Below are positions 10,356 through 24,045 of a stretch of 64,000 nucleotides of DNA, piece after piece; the first letter of the stretch is position 1; every line of letters begins with the position of its first letter. The notes under the pieces are model-generated. The model was not told the DNA's origin, did not search any database, and saw only the letters and a program-made list of their open reading frames with translations. A program made the translations under genes and the position numbers. The stretch comes from Oehlia diaphana (Eukaryota; Glomeromycota; Glomeromycetes; Glomerales; Glomeraceae). Location of the stretch: NCBI GenBank assembly GCA_003833135.1, contig QZLH01000117.1:96073-160072 (forward strand), given 5' to 3'.

Positions 10356-13300
10356 ATGAACGAGCAATCACCAGAAGAAGTTTCGGAAGAAGTCATTATA
10401 ACTTCTTCTACAAATAAAGAAGAAACTAAAGAAACTACAGATATGCAAACAACGGAAATTGTAGACAATAATGAAAATGGTGATGTTACCATCGTAAAAT
10501 CTACAACTGACTCTACATCAGAAAATGTTCCTCCCACTCAAATAGAAGATGAAGATAATATGAGTGATATACCCGGAATCCGAGTTTCTATGGCAACTAT
10601 AGTTGAGTTGCCCCCTCTTGAGGAGCAACAAAGATTGTCTGATGAGAATGCTCCAGCTGTTTCTGAAAAAGTAATAGACGAGATCTTTTCTAGTATTATT
10701 ACCTTACCTGAAGAACAACAAATTAAACCATCAGAAGTTTCAAACCAACAAGAACCGCAAACTACCGTTTTATCTGAAACGAGCGTAACAAATGAAACGA
10801 GCGAGGTTCCGCCTGCTACCGATGCAACAAATGAGACTAACGAAGATAGCGAAGATAATACTAGCAATGAGGTTAATGAAGAAATTGAAACTATTTTAAC
10901 GAGTGAAACTGTAATAACTGAGATTGCTGAAAGACCTGTTGAGGATAGTACTGAAAATATTAATAAAACAGATGAAATTGTTCAGAACATTCAAAATTCT
11001 CAAAATTCTTCTGTTGTTCAAGACGTAGAAAACATTCAAAATTCTTCAAATTCTTCAGTTATTCAGGACGCTCAAAGCGTACAGAATATGCAAAGTACTC
11101 AAAACATTCAAAATACTCCGATTGTTCATGATGTACAGAGTGTTCAGGTGGCTCAAAATGCTCAAAGTTCCCCTATTATGCAAAATGTTAAGGATATTCA
11201 AAATCCTCAGGACATTCCAGTCAAAGTTGAAGATGTTCGAAGTGACCCGACCGCCCAGAATACACAAAATCTTCAAAAAGATCAGAATGTTGAGAATTCT
11301 CAAATTATTCAAAGTACTCAACAACCTATGATTATAGATCAAGATATTTCTCAACAACCACCTGAACAAAAATCAGAACAAGTTGTGGATGATAAAACTG
11401 TTCAACCTATCGTTAGTGGATCAACCGAAGTTCCGCCACCACAACAACCACAACAATTGCAACAATTATCAATTCCTCTCGTTCAAAACGCATCAAGTGC
11501 GACTAATGATGATGTTCAGCCGATGGATACTTTAAACACATCTTCCGATGACTATAAAAATGTACCGCCTTCTTCTACACTTACAACACCAACTGGTATA
11601 TTTGATTATGAAGATGCGATAAAGAAAGCTCATGCTATCGCAGCAAAATTACTTAACAATAATGAAAGTGGAGCTGTAGTTCAAAATCAACAGAACAGTA
11701 TGTATAATTAATAAATTATTATTGATTAGTTTTATTTTTATGCTTATTAATATTTTTTTTCGTATATAGGTGCACAACAAGGTGTTAAGAGATCGCACGA
11801 GGATAGTTATAATTCACATGGTTCTACTAGAGATAGTCGAGATGATTATCGAGATGATTATCGAAGAGATTCTTATAATCGCCGTGAAAGAGGACGATAT
11901 GATGATTATGGAAGAGATTCCAAACGAGCAGCATATGATAGTGGTTCTTCTCGTCCAGAATGTAATTTTATTTATATTTATTTGTATTATGAACGTTTAT
12001 TATAAATACTAATATGTTTGATCATTAAATGATTAATAGATGACAGTAGTAGTGGTGGTGGTGGTAGTAGTAATGGTGGCGGAGGCAGCGGCGGCGGCGG
12101 CGGCGGCGGCAGCAGCGGCGGCGGCGGAGGTGGAGGAAATAGACACCGTTATGGTCTTGGAAGCGAAGAGCGCAGATCACATCATGGTTCACACTATGGG
12201 CCAGGTGATTCACGCGCTACTGGCCATGAAGAATTTAAAGTTCCAAATGCTGTTGTAGGTTTAGTAATTGGTCGTGGTGGAGAGAATTTAAAAAGAATCG
12301 AAAAAAATACTGGAGCACGTATTCAATTTTCGCAAGGTAATTGTCAAAACAACGATCGAGTTTTTTTTTTAAAAAAAAAAGAAAAATATTAAAGTCTTAT
12401 TGAAATTTAGATCAACCTCCGGATGTTATTGAAAGAAGAGTTACTATTACAGGTCAAGTTGATGATGTTAAAACTGCCAGAGCGATGATTCAACAACTTG
12501 TTGAAGATGCTAGTAATGGTACTTTAACTGGTCGTCGAGACTCTCATGGCAGTGGTAGTAATAGGGCAACTATTACGATTCACATTCCTGTTAATAAAGT
12601 TGGTGTTGTAATTGGGCGTGGTGGAGAAACCATTAGAGATTTACAAGATAGAAGTGGTGCACGTATCAATGTTACTCCAGATAGTGCAGCCAGTCCACAA
12701 TCTAATGATCGTTCTGTAACTTTAATTGGTGACGAGGCTGCTGTACAGAGAGCAAAGGCTCTTATTGATGAAATTGTTAATAATGGAGAAACGAGTTCTG
12801 ATAGGGTTTGTCTTTTATTTAATAATTTCTTTTATTTGTTTAAATTTATTATTAAATGACTATTTTTTATTATTATTTCAAAAGAATCATTCTAAAGAAT
12901 ATCGTTCCAGTAATTATGGAAATAATTATAATAATGACAGCCATCATGGAAGTAGTTATGGTGGTAGCCATTACGGAACTTCTAATCATGGACAATATGG
13001 TAGTCATCATTCAGGTAAGTCGAACCAGAATCAGGATAGTATAACCATCCAAGTTCCGAATGATTCTGTTGGCTTAATCATCGGAAAAGGTATGTCAAAT
13101 TTATAAATTTTGCAATTTACGTAGGAAACGGTAATTGAAATATTGATTTGTTTTTGATTTTTTTTAGGGGGAGAGACTGTTAGAGCACTTCAACAACAAT
13201 CAGGCGCAAAAATTCAGATCGAGCCTGTTCATGGAGCTACACCTGTGGATCGTAATGTTCAAATTATCGGTGAGTCCAAGTTTATATTATTTATTGTCTG

Positions 13301-14947
13301 CTTGTAAATGATAACTTCTTTGTCCACAAATAAATGCTGTAAATTCAATGTCAGTCGTTCGATGTGTTTTGCATTCGTGTTGTCGTCGCTTGTAGGTACT
13401 GCTGAAAATATCGCTATCGCGAAATCATTGATTCTTGAAAAAGCTGCATCCGGAAATGTACTATCGTTTTTGACATCGCTTGTTGAGTGTGATTGCTATC
13501 GTTTTTCCTTTAGTTTTGGATAATTTAAAGGCCCCATGGTCATTACTCGCATTTTGTTATTGATCGATTGTGTTACATTCTTTTTTTTCTATTCTGCTTG
13601 ATTTTCTTGCTTTATTGTGTGGATATACTTTTTATACAGCGTGAGAGACCATCTCGTCACAATAACGATCAAGGAAGAAGGTAAGCAAAACTTAATGTTA
13701 ATTTAGTAATGATGGTTGGTGTTCAAAAACAAGAAAAGAATAGAAAAAAATTTTTATAATGAGTTATTTTCTTCCCTCATTAGCGATTACGGATCGAGCG
13801 GATATCAACAAAGTGGATACCAACAGGGTAGTGGGTACCAGCAAAGTGGATATCAACAAAGTAGTTATCGACAAGGAACCTACCAACCGAATAACTATCA
13901 ACAAGGTGGTGGTGGATATCCACAGAATAGCGGATATCAACAAAGCGGAGTTAGTAACTCTAATGTTACTAATAGTAATACTCCAGGATATCAGCAAACT
14001 GGGTATCCTACCAACACTTATAATCCCGCGCCACAACAACAAACTACTTATCAAAATACGTCAAATGATTATGTTCAGAACGCAACTAGTAGTTATCCTA
14101 GTGCCAATACATATGGAGTAACAGGACAGCAACCACAAACAGCTTATGGTCAATATAATCAATATGGTACTACACAAAATACTACACCATATAGCCAATA
14201 CCCGACTACCCAGTACGGTGCTTATGGACAACCTACACAGTATAATCAACCAACTGCCGGACAGGTCGGACAGCCCACGGTACAGCCCACAGTACAACCT
14301 GTTATTCAACCTGTTATACAAGCTGTCGGTAATCAACCTACTGGTCAACCGACACAAGGTAATACCTTTTTATAATTCTTGATTTTTTATACATTTCAAA
14401 TTTTAAATTTTATTTTTCTTTTCTTTTCTTTTTTTTAGTTGGATATTATTCAACTCAACAAACCACGATGGATCCAACCAAAGTTGGATCAGTAAATGAA
14501 ATAAAACCAGATCCTCAACCGATAACCGCAACACCAAACTACAGTTATCAATTTCCTTATAATTATGGAACACCATCTTCGAATCAATATCCCTCTGTTG
14601 GTGCTGGACAAATTCAAACAGCAACTGTTAGTCAAGCTGCCAGTGGATATCCGATTTTAGGTGCTACTGCAACTGCATACAGCTCACCTGCAACCCTCAA
14701 CACTGGAACGACGGCTAATACTGCACCACCTGGAAGTGGAGATCAAACTAATCTTCAATATCCAGGATATTATACGCAACAATATTCACCAGATCAATAT
14801 AATCAACAACCAAATTATTATCAACAATATTTTCAACAACAGCAGCAGCAGCAACAACAACAACAGCAGCAGCAACAGCAATCACAACAACCAACAGGAT
14901 ATAGTTATCAAACTCCTACTAATCTTTCTACGGAGGCTCCAAAGTAG
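10356..14947 (+). CDS. FUBP/KHSRP-like protein with three KH domains and a prion-like tail, 1239 aa
   Basis: Ten exons (10356-11697, 11770-11961, 12040-12336, 12411-12805, 12885-13089, 13168-13269, 13396-13457, 13640-13680, 13784-14358, 14439-14947) sum to exactly 1240 codons. Residues 1 to about 400 are acidic, then rich in QN/QNIQN repeats. FDYEDAIKKAHAIAAKL followed by GVKRSHED matches the N-box and KRxxED segment of animal FUBP. KH1 (about 573-645) has VVGLVIGRGGENLKRIE, KH2 (about 660-730) has KVGVVIGRGGETIRDLQ and KH3 (about 793-860) has SVGLIIGKGGETVRALQ; all keep the GXXG loop. The tail is YQQ/GYQQSG-rich and ends near a polyglutamine run. Family role: binding ssDNA and U-rich RNA in transcription, splicing and mRNA decay. 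FUBPs usually have four KH domains; here a Gly/polyGly linker precedes KH1 and no fourth KH was found. Confidence 0.92.
12047..12138 (+). repeat. GGN repeat encoding a poly-Gly/Ser linker
   Basis: A run of GGT/GGC/AGT/AGC codons, unusually GC-rich for this window, gives a Gly/Ser linker of about 30 residues just before KH1. The mixed codons argue for selection on the protein rather than a fresh microsatellite. Confidence 0.85.
14836..14886 (+). repeat. CAG/CAA repeat encoding polyglutamine
   Basis: About 17 consecutive Gln codons, CAG and CAA mixed, near the C-terminus of the KH protein. The tract interrupts a Tyr/Gln-rich prion-like region and is likely length-variable between strains. Confidence 0.9.
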
Positions 14948-17900
14948 TAAATTTGGTTTTTTTTTCATTTTGTTGAATGTTTGCTTGGAATTATCAGAGA
15001 TTTAAAAAAAATGGGTTTTGTTTCTGCGTTGTGAATTTGATTTGTTTCGTTCAACAAATAGTTGGTGAAATATCATTGTCGTAACCTTGTCTTTATTCGC
15101 GAGAATTCATCATATTGCACGTTGACTATTATATTATTTAGGATGATATTAGGATGCGATTTCGCATGAATTTTGGTATAACGATATAACAGGACATTTT
15201 TTTTTTTTTTTTAAGTAGATCGTGTTGAAACATGTCGATATTGCTTTTTATACTATTGTTTTTATATTTGTTATTCTGGGTTTTGGTTTTTTTCTTCAAT
15301 TTATATCGTAGTTCTTTATTTATGAAATTGTCACAATTCATGTACATAGCAAAAAGCACATCATGAAAAAATTCATCAAATTTATTTTATGATATCAAAT
15401 ATACTTGGTTTGAGATTGAAACTGCGCAAACTTGTAAATGTGCAACGTGATAATATATCTTCGTTTTTTTTTTTAGCTTTTTTTTAAGATTTTTTTATAA
15501 AGAAATAAATTTTTTATTTAGATTTACCCAAATTTTATTACATAATAAAAAAAAAAATTAAATTTTTATTTTTTAAATGCGTTAAAGTTGATAATATTAC
15601 CTAATTTAGTAAAAATTATTTCTCCGGACAGTTTCCCGATTACCTACCTCCCGATTACCTACCGCCCTAATAGCCGAATTAAAGCGAGGGTTAACCATTA
15701 TTGGAATCGGACATTTAACGGCAATTATTACTTGCATTAGGCGAGGAAAATGTATATTTTATACATAAGGAGTACATTGTACAACATCTTAACCCTAATC
15801 CTAATGCATACCTAGTGTGTGTATTGAGGGGAATTAAAAATTAGATGTTCTTTTAAAACACAGAGTAAAACAAAGAGAGTTAAGCTAATATTTTATTATA
15901 TTATGCGATACTTTTAGAGATAACATTTTGGAAATCCACTTAATTAATTAAGTCGATGATTGATTAATTTTAGAAAAAAAAAAATTCACATCGTTGAATA
16001 TTATAAGCAGAAAAGATCTGATCGAGTAAAAAAAAAAGTATTTCCCGGGAGAAAACTTTTGATCATCAAAAACAAACTGGGAAACTGACTCACATGGTTT
16101 AAAAATTTCTTTAAATGGTATTAAATGCCGAAATTACCCATTAGGTCTAATTCAAATTTTTTTTAAATCCATTGTTAATAGATTTACATTATAATATTAA
16201 TGTTTTGAAAATCAATTTTTTTTAATTAAAATTTTTTTTACAAAAATGTGAATGCAATAAATTAATGAATACTCACTTCGCAAATTTATAATAAAAAAAA
16301 AGTTAAAAACTAAAAATAGAACTTTTTGAGCATAAAATTTGCGCAATTTGAAGAATTTTATTTTATTATAGACAGCGAATATGTTTATATTTTAGTATTT
16401 ACGTGCAATTAATTTTAAACCAAAATATTTAAGAAAAATAAAGTTAATCTTTTTACGAAAGTAAACTTGATTTCGTTAAATCTTTTCATAATTAAACACA
16501 AAATTTTATGAAAAGAAGAGAAAAGAAGACCGAGATGAGATGATCATAACTCAAATTCTATGAATTTTTTGAGTTATCTTTATTAGTATTAATATTAATG
16601 ACAATCTTAGAATTAAGTTTACTGAATAACTAATTCATAAGGTTACTCAAGAAACTTGTTTCATGAAAAGGAAAAAAAAAAAGCGGAGGTGACATCGAAA
16701 CCTTTTTAATTAGGTTCGATATAATAATAAAATGATCTAATATGATTTATTATTTTTTCCCTTTTTCTTTTAAAATTTAATCGGTTCAAAATCGCAATAA
16801 TTCTTAATACCCTCTTTAGGGACCATTCAATTAACTAAATAAGACATTCCTTTTTCCCGGTCGTCGATGAAACTATAATATTAGAATAAATACATATATG
16901 TATAATATGTATAAAGGTAATTTTAAAATTTTGTGTAAATTAAACTGCATTTTACCTGCATGTAAATCGTAAACAAAATAAGAAGAATTGTTTTTTACAC
17001 CTTTTTTGGATTAAAATAACCGAGGTTACATTAACAGTTTAACATGGGGTAATTGACCTGACACCTGAAAATGGCAAAGTAATAATAATTAATCCGCGTA
17101 TATAACGCGCAGTAGTACTTGGAGTACTTGGAGTAGTCGGGAGAGTTTGAGATTTCATTAAATTCATAAAAACGGAAATTTTTTGGGAAAACAAAATAAT
17201 TTATCAGCTGATTTTAGCTAAATTTATTGGTTCATACTTTTAATTATAACACAAACAACTCCACATTTTTTTTTCTTAACTTGTACGCGTTTTAAAGAAT
17301 CAAATTTTTTTGATCGTGATTTTCAATTTTTTTTTTTAAAAAAAAAAAAAGATTAATTACACAAATAAAATATTTTAAAATCGAAAAGGAGTTTTTTTTT
17401 TTTCGAAATGATGATTTTAACAATAATTCTTTCTTATTAAATTTAAAACGAACGAATGAAAAAATTTTTTATTTTAAAGTAAAAAAAAAAAATAAAATTT
17501 AAAAAAAGATGATAATTCTGAAACGATTTAATTTTTAATATTTAAAAGAAAAGTTATAATAAATTATTATTGTAAAAATTTGGAAATTCGGGCTAATCGG
17601 AAGTTGAATATTTTTTTTTTTCCTTCCTTATAGAATGTGCAACATTAAATTAATGTTCACTCAAAGACACTCACATTACCCAATCTGTAATTAAACGTGT
17701 GTTATGTCTTATGATCAAAAAGTCATTCGGGTAAAAAAGTGGATGAATTATTGATATATAAACCGATAGCAACGTAAAGGTAATAAGAAACATTAATGAT
17801 GTAAGCTACGAGCGTATAAATTCTTACAGATAATTTATAGTAAATTACAAAATCTGTCAGAAATCCCGATAAACTTTTTCTTGGGACGTTTTTATCACAT

Positions 17901-19270
17901 GATATAACTTACTTTAGTTTAAAGAATGGTAAAACGCAATTTGTTCGGTCTCGTAAATCTTTCCAATAAATCATTCTTATATATCAACCGATAATCAGAT
18001 CCTTTGATTAACTTTTCCGAAACTTCATTTAACCCAAAAATACCATGACATCGATTTCTTAATTAATTTATTCATTTATGCTAGTGACCTATTATTTTAT
18101 ATGGAAGAGTAAGCCAAAAAGAAATAAATATACTGTTAATTAAAAGAATTATAATTGAAGTATAGTGCAAATTTTTAAAACTAATAAAAAATTGTACTAA
18201 TTAAATTACAAGAATTCCATTTTATTTTATGATTTTTCCATTCTTTCCAAATTATTATTTTTTTCTAAACCCTTTTATTTTAGTTTTATTATTTATTTTG
18301 ATCCCTGTAATTTTTTGTATACAATTGATTGGTTGATATCTTCAAATGAAACTTTATTCATTACATTGCATTTAATTTCACTTATTACTTTCCATTCATC
18401 TTCCCATAAATATATTAATGTATAAACTTTCTATGAAAGAAAATTGTTTTTTTTTTGGTCTCTTTTTTCTTCTATTTTAAAAAAGCGGTAAATGGTAAAG
18501 ATTTGTAAAATTATTCTTGATGATCTTTCAATAATTATAATAATTATGCAAAAAAGAAAAAAAAAAATAGTACTAACGGATTAAAGGTTAAATCAATTTT
18601 TTGATATGATTTAAAAAAAGTTAAAATCATCATTTATATTATTTTTAATTTTGAAATTGTTCACCTTTTTAGTTTTTTTTTTTTCCTTTTAATATATAAA
18701 ATAATCTTAGAATAATTTTTTACCTTGTTAATATAATTGTATATAACAAAGAGTTTGGGATTATCGTATTCACGCAATTCCAAATTTAGTAATATTCATC
18801 GGATTTAGATAAAAAAAAAATACTTATTTTTTCTTATTTGGTAAGAAATTACCGTTATTCAATTATTTAGCAAATTTGGTAATGATTTTACCTAAATATA
18901 TTATTATATTATAATAATATTATGAATAAATAATACGTATTTCCATTATTTTATTCTGAATATATGCAAAATTACGTTCTATACTCGTTGTACATCGATT
19001 TAAAAAAATTTTAAAAAATTTTAATTTAGTCATATAAAAAAAGTTTTATATATAAACAGATGGATTTCGCCCGGATTTTTTTTTTCCTCACTTCTAATTT
19101 CAAATATCGTTTATTTTTTGTCAGTAAAAATTCAGCATTGTCTGAACTAACTTTAATTCTCTCACTTTTTCACCTATACACCGAGAGCAAACATTAAATT
19201 CCTTTCAGAACCATTCTCATTCATTCATCCATTTCAAAAATTTTTTTTTTATCATTCAAAAATATTCAAA
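14948..19270. other. 4.3-kb gene-free AT-rich gap
   Basis: I found no convincing open frame, tRNA or transposon end. Small items: two copies of CCCGATTACCTACC 15 bp apart (15635 and 15650), a T/A homopolymer junction around 17325-17351, and GTACTTGGA repeated at about 17115 and 17125. The last 300 bp form the promoter of the secreted-protein gene at 19271. Confidence 0.5.
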
Positions 19271-20086
19271 ATGAGAAATTCCGTTGCTATCTTGGCTCTT
19301 ATCATTTTCGTTCTCACTTTCATCAGTTCTGAAGTCTCTGCCTCTTATTCAAGCTGTCAAAAGGATTTGAAAAAATGTAAAAAAGAAAAGAAAGTTGTAA
19401 TTGGTCCAAGCAAAGATGCTTTTAAAAAGAATTTGCCTCAAGATTTCTGTGCAATCTTCAAAAAAGGTGGCCCAAAAGATGGTCAACTTAGACAAGCAAA
19501 TGGAACACAAATTCTTACAGGTGTTTGCTCTAATACACCACAAGGTGAAATTCCAAAAGTTGAAAATATGCCATCAACCCTTATCCTTTACCCAGACAAT
19601 GGTCAAAAAATTAAGAAAAATAAACCATTTACAATTAAAGTTAAAACACAAAAATTAGAACTTGGTTTTTTCAGTGATCCAGCAATTACATATAACACTT
19701 TCCCTCAAGTTTTAAACATGCAAGGCTTAATTCAAGGTCATCAACATGTTACTATCCAATTTCTCGGCAAAGATAAAGATAATTTAGACTTTCCCGATGC
19801 TACTAAATTTGATTTCTTCAAAGGTCTCAATGACCCTTCTGAGGATGGAATCTTAAATGTTAAAGTTGATAAAGGTTTACCAAAGAAAGGTTTATACAGA
19901 TTGTGCACAATTATCTCATCTTTCTCTCATCAATCTGTTGTATTGGTATGTATAAATAATTTTGTGATTTGATTTCACATATCACGTGATTACTGGATTC
20001 TTACATTTCTTTTTTTTTTTACTTTTGTTCAGCCCAAGGCACAAAGAGGAGCTAGCGATGACTGCGTTCGTTTTAGCGTCGTATAA
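19271..20086 (+). CDS. Secreted protein of an uncharacterised fungal extracellular family, 242 aa
   Basis: Exon 1 (19271-19945) and exon 2 (20033-20086) give 242 residues. A signal peptide (about residues 1-24, FVLTFISSEVSA) precedes a Lys-rich start. The core follows a pattern seen in many basidiomycete and early-diverging fungal secreted proteins of unknown function: FCAIFKKGGPKDGQL, TGVCSNTPQGEIP, NMPSTLILYPDNGQ, LNMQGLIQGHQHVTIQ, FDFFKGLND, GLYRLCTIISSFSHQSVVL. The short second exon supplies the end, PKAQRGASDDCVRFSVV, including a fourth Cys. The GHQH motif and neighbouring acidic residues could bind metal, which is inference. The unspliced frame would miss the conserved ending. Confidence 0.8.
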
Positions 20087-20560
20087 TAAAAAGGCGATTC
20101 TTCTTTCTTTCTTTCTTTTTTTTTTTGTTTGTCTCTCGTGTGCGTTTTACGTTTCAGACATTGCATGTCAATCACCTCCATTAATTTCGTAAAATATAGA
20201 ATTTTAGTTAATAATAATTAATTTTTTTTAATATAATCTGACATTAAAACTATTTTCCATTAATATCCTCTTTAATTACCATAAATTCCGGTGATTTTTA
20301 ATTTTTTTTTTTTTTTTTTGTATTTTACTTAATTTGTACAAATTTTTTCAAACAAACAAAAAAAAAAAAATATAGTATATATATATAGATAATATATACA
20401 AAAAAGGTTCACCGGGTGTGTTTACCTAAATTTTTTTCTTTAAAAAAAAAAGGATTATAATATTATATTGTCCTCAATTGTTTTTCTCCCCCTCCCCTTT
20501 ATAATGCGAACGTATAAATTCTTATATATATATATAATTTTTTTTTTTTTTTTTTTTTTA

Positions 20561-20603
<43 letters not shown>

Positions 20604-20683
20604 TACTGATAATTAAAAATCATATTTTGACTTATTCTTTGTCATCTATAATCACATTTATTCTATCGGAACCACAATAGAAA
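20087..20683. other. Homopolymer-rich gap
   Basis: Contains pyrimidine runs near 20100-20120, long T runs (20538-20587) joined directly to an A run (20588-20603), and AT microsatellites near 20370-20395 and 20520. No gene is supported. The open frames across it are Phe/Lys homopolymers. Confidence 0.6.
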
Positions 20684-21229
20684 ATGTATTCAGAAGATTT
20701 ATCACCATTATTAGATTCTTTTGACACATCACCAACAATTTCAGAAACATCAATTAATGAAAAATTTAATATGGAAACGGAAACTTCGACCTCTTTCAAT
20801 TCACCGACGGAAAAAAAAGAACAAATTTCAAATATTATTCAACGTGCCAATGAATTACAATTCGTTGTGCAAAATTTAATTAAAACTCACGCACCAGAAA
20901 AGAATGGTTCTTTATTATTTCCTTCATTAAATGAAACGGTAAATGTTAAAGGTTCTTTAAATTTCAACGAATCTAATACTAATAATAATAATAATAACAT
21001 TTTATTAAATTTTAATGAGAATGAAAATCAATTATTATTAAAAGATCAAACTGATATAATTTCATCACAATATGATTATGATAATATAAAAGATATCTTG
21101 GATAAATCATTATTCTATAGTGATATTTGTATTATGCCACAATATTTTAAGGAAATTTATGATACTGCATATCAGGATGGTTTATTAAATGTTGGGATTG
21201 ATATTGAAGATTTTTTTATCATGAATTAA
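20684..21229 (+). CDS. Acidic, Ser/Asn-rich hypothetical protein, 181 aa
   Basis: An intronless frame begins ATG at 20684 (MYSEDLSPLLDSFDTSPTIS). A short amphipathic, potentially coiled segment (EQISNIIQRANELQFVVQNL) is followed by an Asn run and an acidic Leu/Asp-rich C-terminal part (YDNIKDILDKSLFYSDICIM, YDTAYQDGLLNVGIDIEDFF). No domain recognised. The composition suggests a regulatory or partly disordered protein; acidic hydrophobic clusters of this type can be activation domains, but that is speculation. Confidence 0.55.
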   Translation: MYSEDLSPLLDSFDTSPTISETSINEKFNMETETSTSFNSPTEKKEQISNIIQRANELQFVVQNLIKTHAPEKNGSLLFPSLNETVNVKGSLNFNESNTNNNNNNILLNFNENENQLLLKDQTDIISSQYDYDNIKDILDKSLFYSDICIMPQYFKEIYDTAYQDGLLNVGIDIEDFFIMN

Positions 21230-24045
21230 TGGGTATTTTAGTCTGTAATTATAGATTATGAAATATATATATATTGAACATTTAGACATCATTTAATAAT
21301 GTAATTCTTATAATAAATTGAATCTGATATTTACTTTATTTCAAATTTTATAATAAGTTGAATCAAATATTTACTTATCACTAATTCTAGTCATCTGATA
21401 AGTGAATCCATGAATTGTTGATAAATATAAATAATTAAATATATACTATTCCTTTAACTAAAAAGTGATTCTTACATGCTAACTAATTTATTATCTAACA
21501 TTCTAGCAATGGCATTATGTCATGATAAGCATCCTATGGGATTTGCACTAAGAGATTGATTAATAACACTATTTTATAAGATTTTAGAAATACACCGACT
21601 TTAAGGCTTATATGTTGCTTTTTTAATGCTTTTGCCTTTCGGGACGGATGTTGCCATTTAAATCTTTACCATCAATCTTCAAGATTCCGCTTAAGATTAT
21701 GAAGGCTGTTGAATATTATTTGGTTTGCTTCACTATCTTGTGAGTTTTTGAATTTATTCCGATGCTTCCTCACAAAAATTTTTGAATTAGCTCCAATTTT
21801 TGATCTTATAACAAAACCTAAAAACACTGTATCTCAGCAACAATTTAAATGTATTAATTGAAAAATTCTTTGCTTTAAAGTTTTCCCGAAGTTCAATGTT
21901 ATTCAACTTTTCATAATACTGTATAATCAACTTTTAAACAAACTTCCAATTCTCTTATATACTATCAAATAGTAGGTTAATTGTTGATAATATCATAAAG
22001 TGAAATAGTGTTTAATTGTACATATTGTATAACAGTAATATATACTGTACATACAGTAATGTTACACGTATTCATTCAGTTCTTTGATATTTTATTATAT
22101 ATACTAATAACTTGCTGTTTTCGATTAAGGCCATTTGACAGGCTCAGATTATAGCATGTAAGTGGCACATTAAAACAAGCAATGCCTAAAGACCTATACA
22201 ATAAGTGTTTTTTTATATAGACTCTCAAGATCATAATATATTTGTAATTTATATACATTCATTTACTATATCTTTCCCAAATTTAAAAGCATGTGTACTT
22301 GTTTCGTTAAACTTCGAATAATTATGAGAAAAAAGGCAGTCGCTATTTTTAAAACATGCATGTGAAATCAGAAAGTGAATAACGGAAATTGAACAAGTGA
22401 ATGGTCACTAATTTAGGCCAATTTATTATATTCCTCTTATATAAGGCACAGAACGTAAGACATTTATACTTTATGTTCGTTCCGTACCACCAACAATGGG
22501 AACTCCGAAACTCAAATCCGACTGGTACATTTATCCCGACATCCTAAATCCCAACATTTCATGATCCCAAATTAACATCATAATTCCGACAAATCTTAAT
22601 CATTAAAACGGTTGTAATCGTGTCAAAATTGAAATCATAGTAAATTAAATACAAAAAATACATTCTAATCGAGTTCTTGCATTTCAAATTTCTTAAGTTA
22701 AAAATTATCTTTATAAAAATAAAACTTATTTGGCTTCAAGATGGTATAAAATTTAAATATTAATATAAATGTAGCTTGAAATTTCTATAATTTATATGTT
22801 TTTATATAATTTTACTTTCCGGGTGATTGTACAATTAAACCTTAAATATTTAAAACATATTACAGTAAGTATTTTATAAAAAGTATTTATAGAACTGTGA
22901 AGATTTTTACGGTGTTATTATACTGATTATTATACTTTAGATCGTCATAAAAGATTACTTAACGATTAAAGCATTTCTCGCGATTCGACTGAGCATCGTC
23001 AGAATGCTCTTGCATGGCGAAGATGCAAATCTGCAATTAGAGAAAAAAATAATTTGTTAGTCAAACGGTATATGTTAATCATAACCGTGTAAGGTACGAT
23101 TAATTTATTAAAGATACAGACCCAACTATATCTATAATTTATTAGCATAATATATAAATCAAACCATCATTAGCTATCATTATCATATTTAATTAGAAGT
23201 AATGTGTCAGAGCAAAGAATTTTAGAACGTTACACCTTTGGAAAGATTCTTTGAAGAGTCCTAATCCGACTACAATTCTTAATATAATATACGAAATATT
23301 TAAACACATAAAGAGATAACTGTACACAAAGGTTACAAAAACATATTTAAAATGTAACAGGAAGATCGACCACGGCCAAAATTCAAAATTATAAGATTAT
23401 ATTTATATATACCCATAAATCTTTTTAATTTTCTTTGGTTTTGTTGGATGATGAGTGAATATATTAAATGATTTCTTATTTAAGTTCTATCGATTCACGT
23501 TAAATATTTTTTCGTTCATTATTTTGTCGATCACCAAAAATCTGCAACTCATTTCCTATAAATAATTCTGTCATCCCAAATACTTATTTTGGTTTAGCAA
23601 TTTCGGTAAAATAATTTGGCAAGATTTTTTATTTGTTGCTGCATAAAACCAGATGATCCAGCATTCTCACTAATCAGATGCGTTAATGATTGTTTAAATG
23701 ATCAAATGACCCAGATCATCATCATAAAAGATTATTAATATTATTTTTCATAAATTATGAAATATCTGGGAAATTCAATCGGTCTGTTTGTTTTCATTTA
23801 AGGTTCGGAAATTCGGGTCACACAGATTTATATATATTCGAACAATCATAATATATTATATTTTAATCGACAAGGGGTACAAAACGTATCAGCCGATTTT
23901 TTAGTGGGGACCAAAATATTTTAAGTTTCGTCCCTTTTTTTTTGTTTAATTGACCATAAAATGTAATGATAGAAGATATATTGACTTTTACCAGAATATT
24001 TCTTTCTATAATTGTTGATTAATAAAATTTTATTGGAAAAAAAAA
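21230..24045. other. 2.8-kb intergenic gap
   Basis: No gene supported. Around 22530-22590 there is a weak repetition of ATCCC(A/G)A-type words, possibly a degenerate satellite remnant. The rest is AT-rich. Confidence 0.5.

Noticed and set aside
15790..15805. Telomere-like CTTAACCCTAATCCTAA
   Set aside because: Only about two imperfect repeats in the middle of intergenic DNA; chance is enough.
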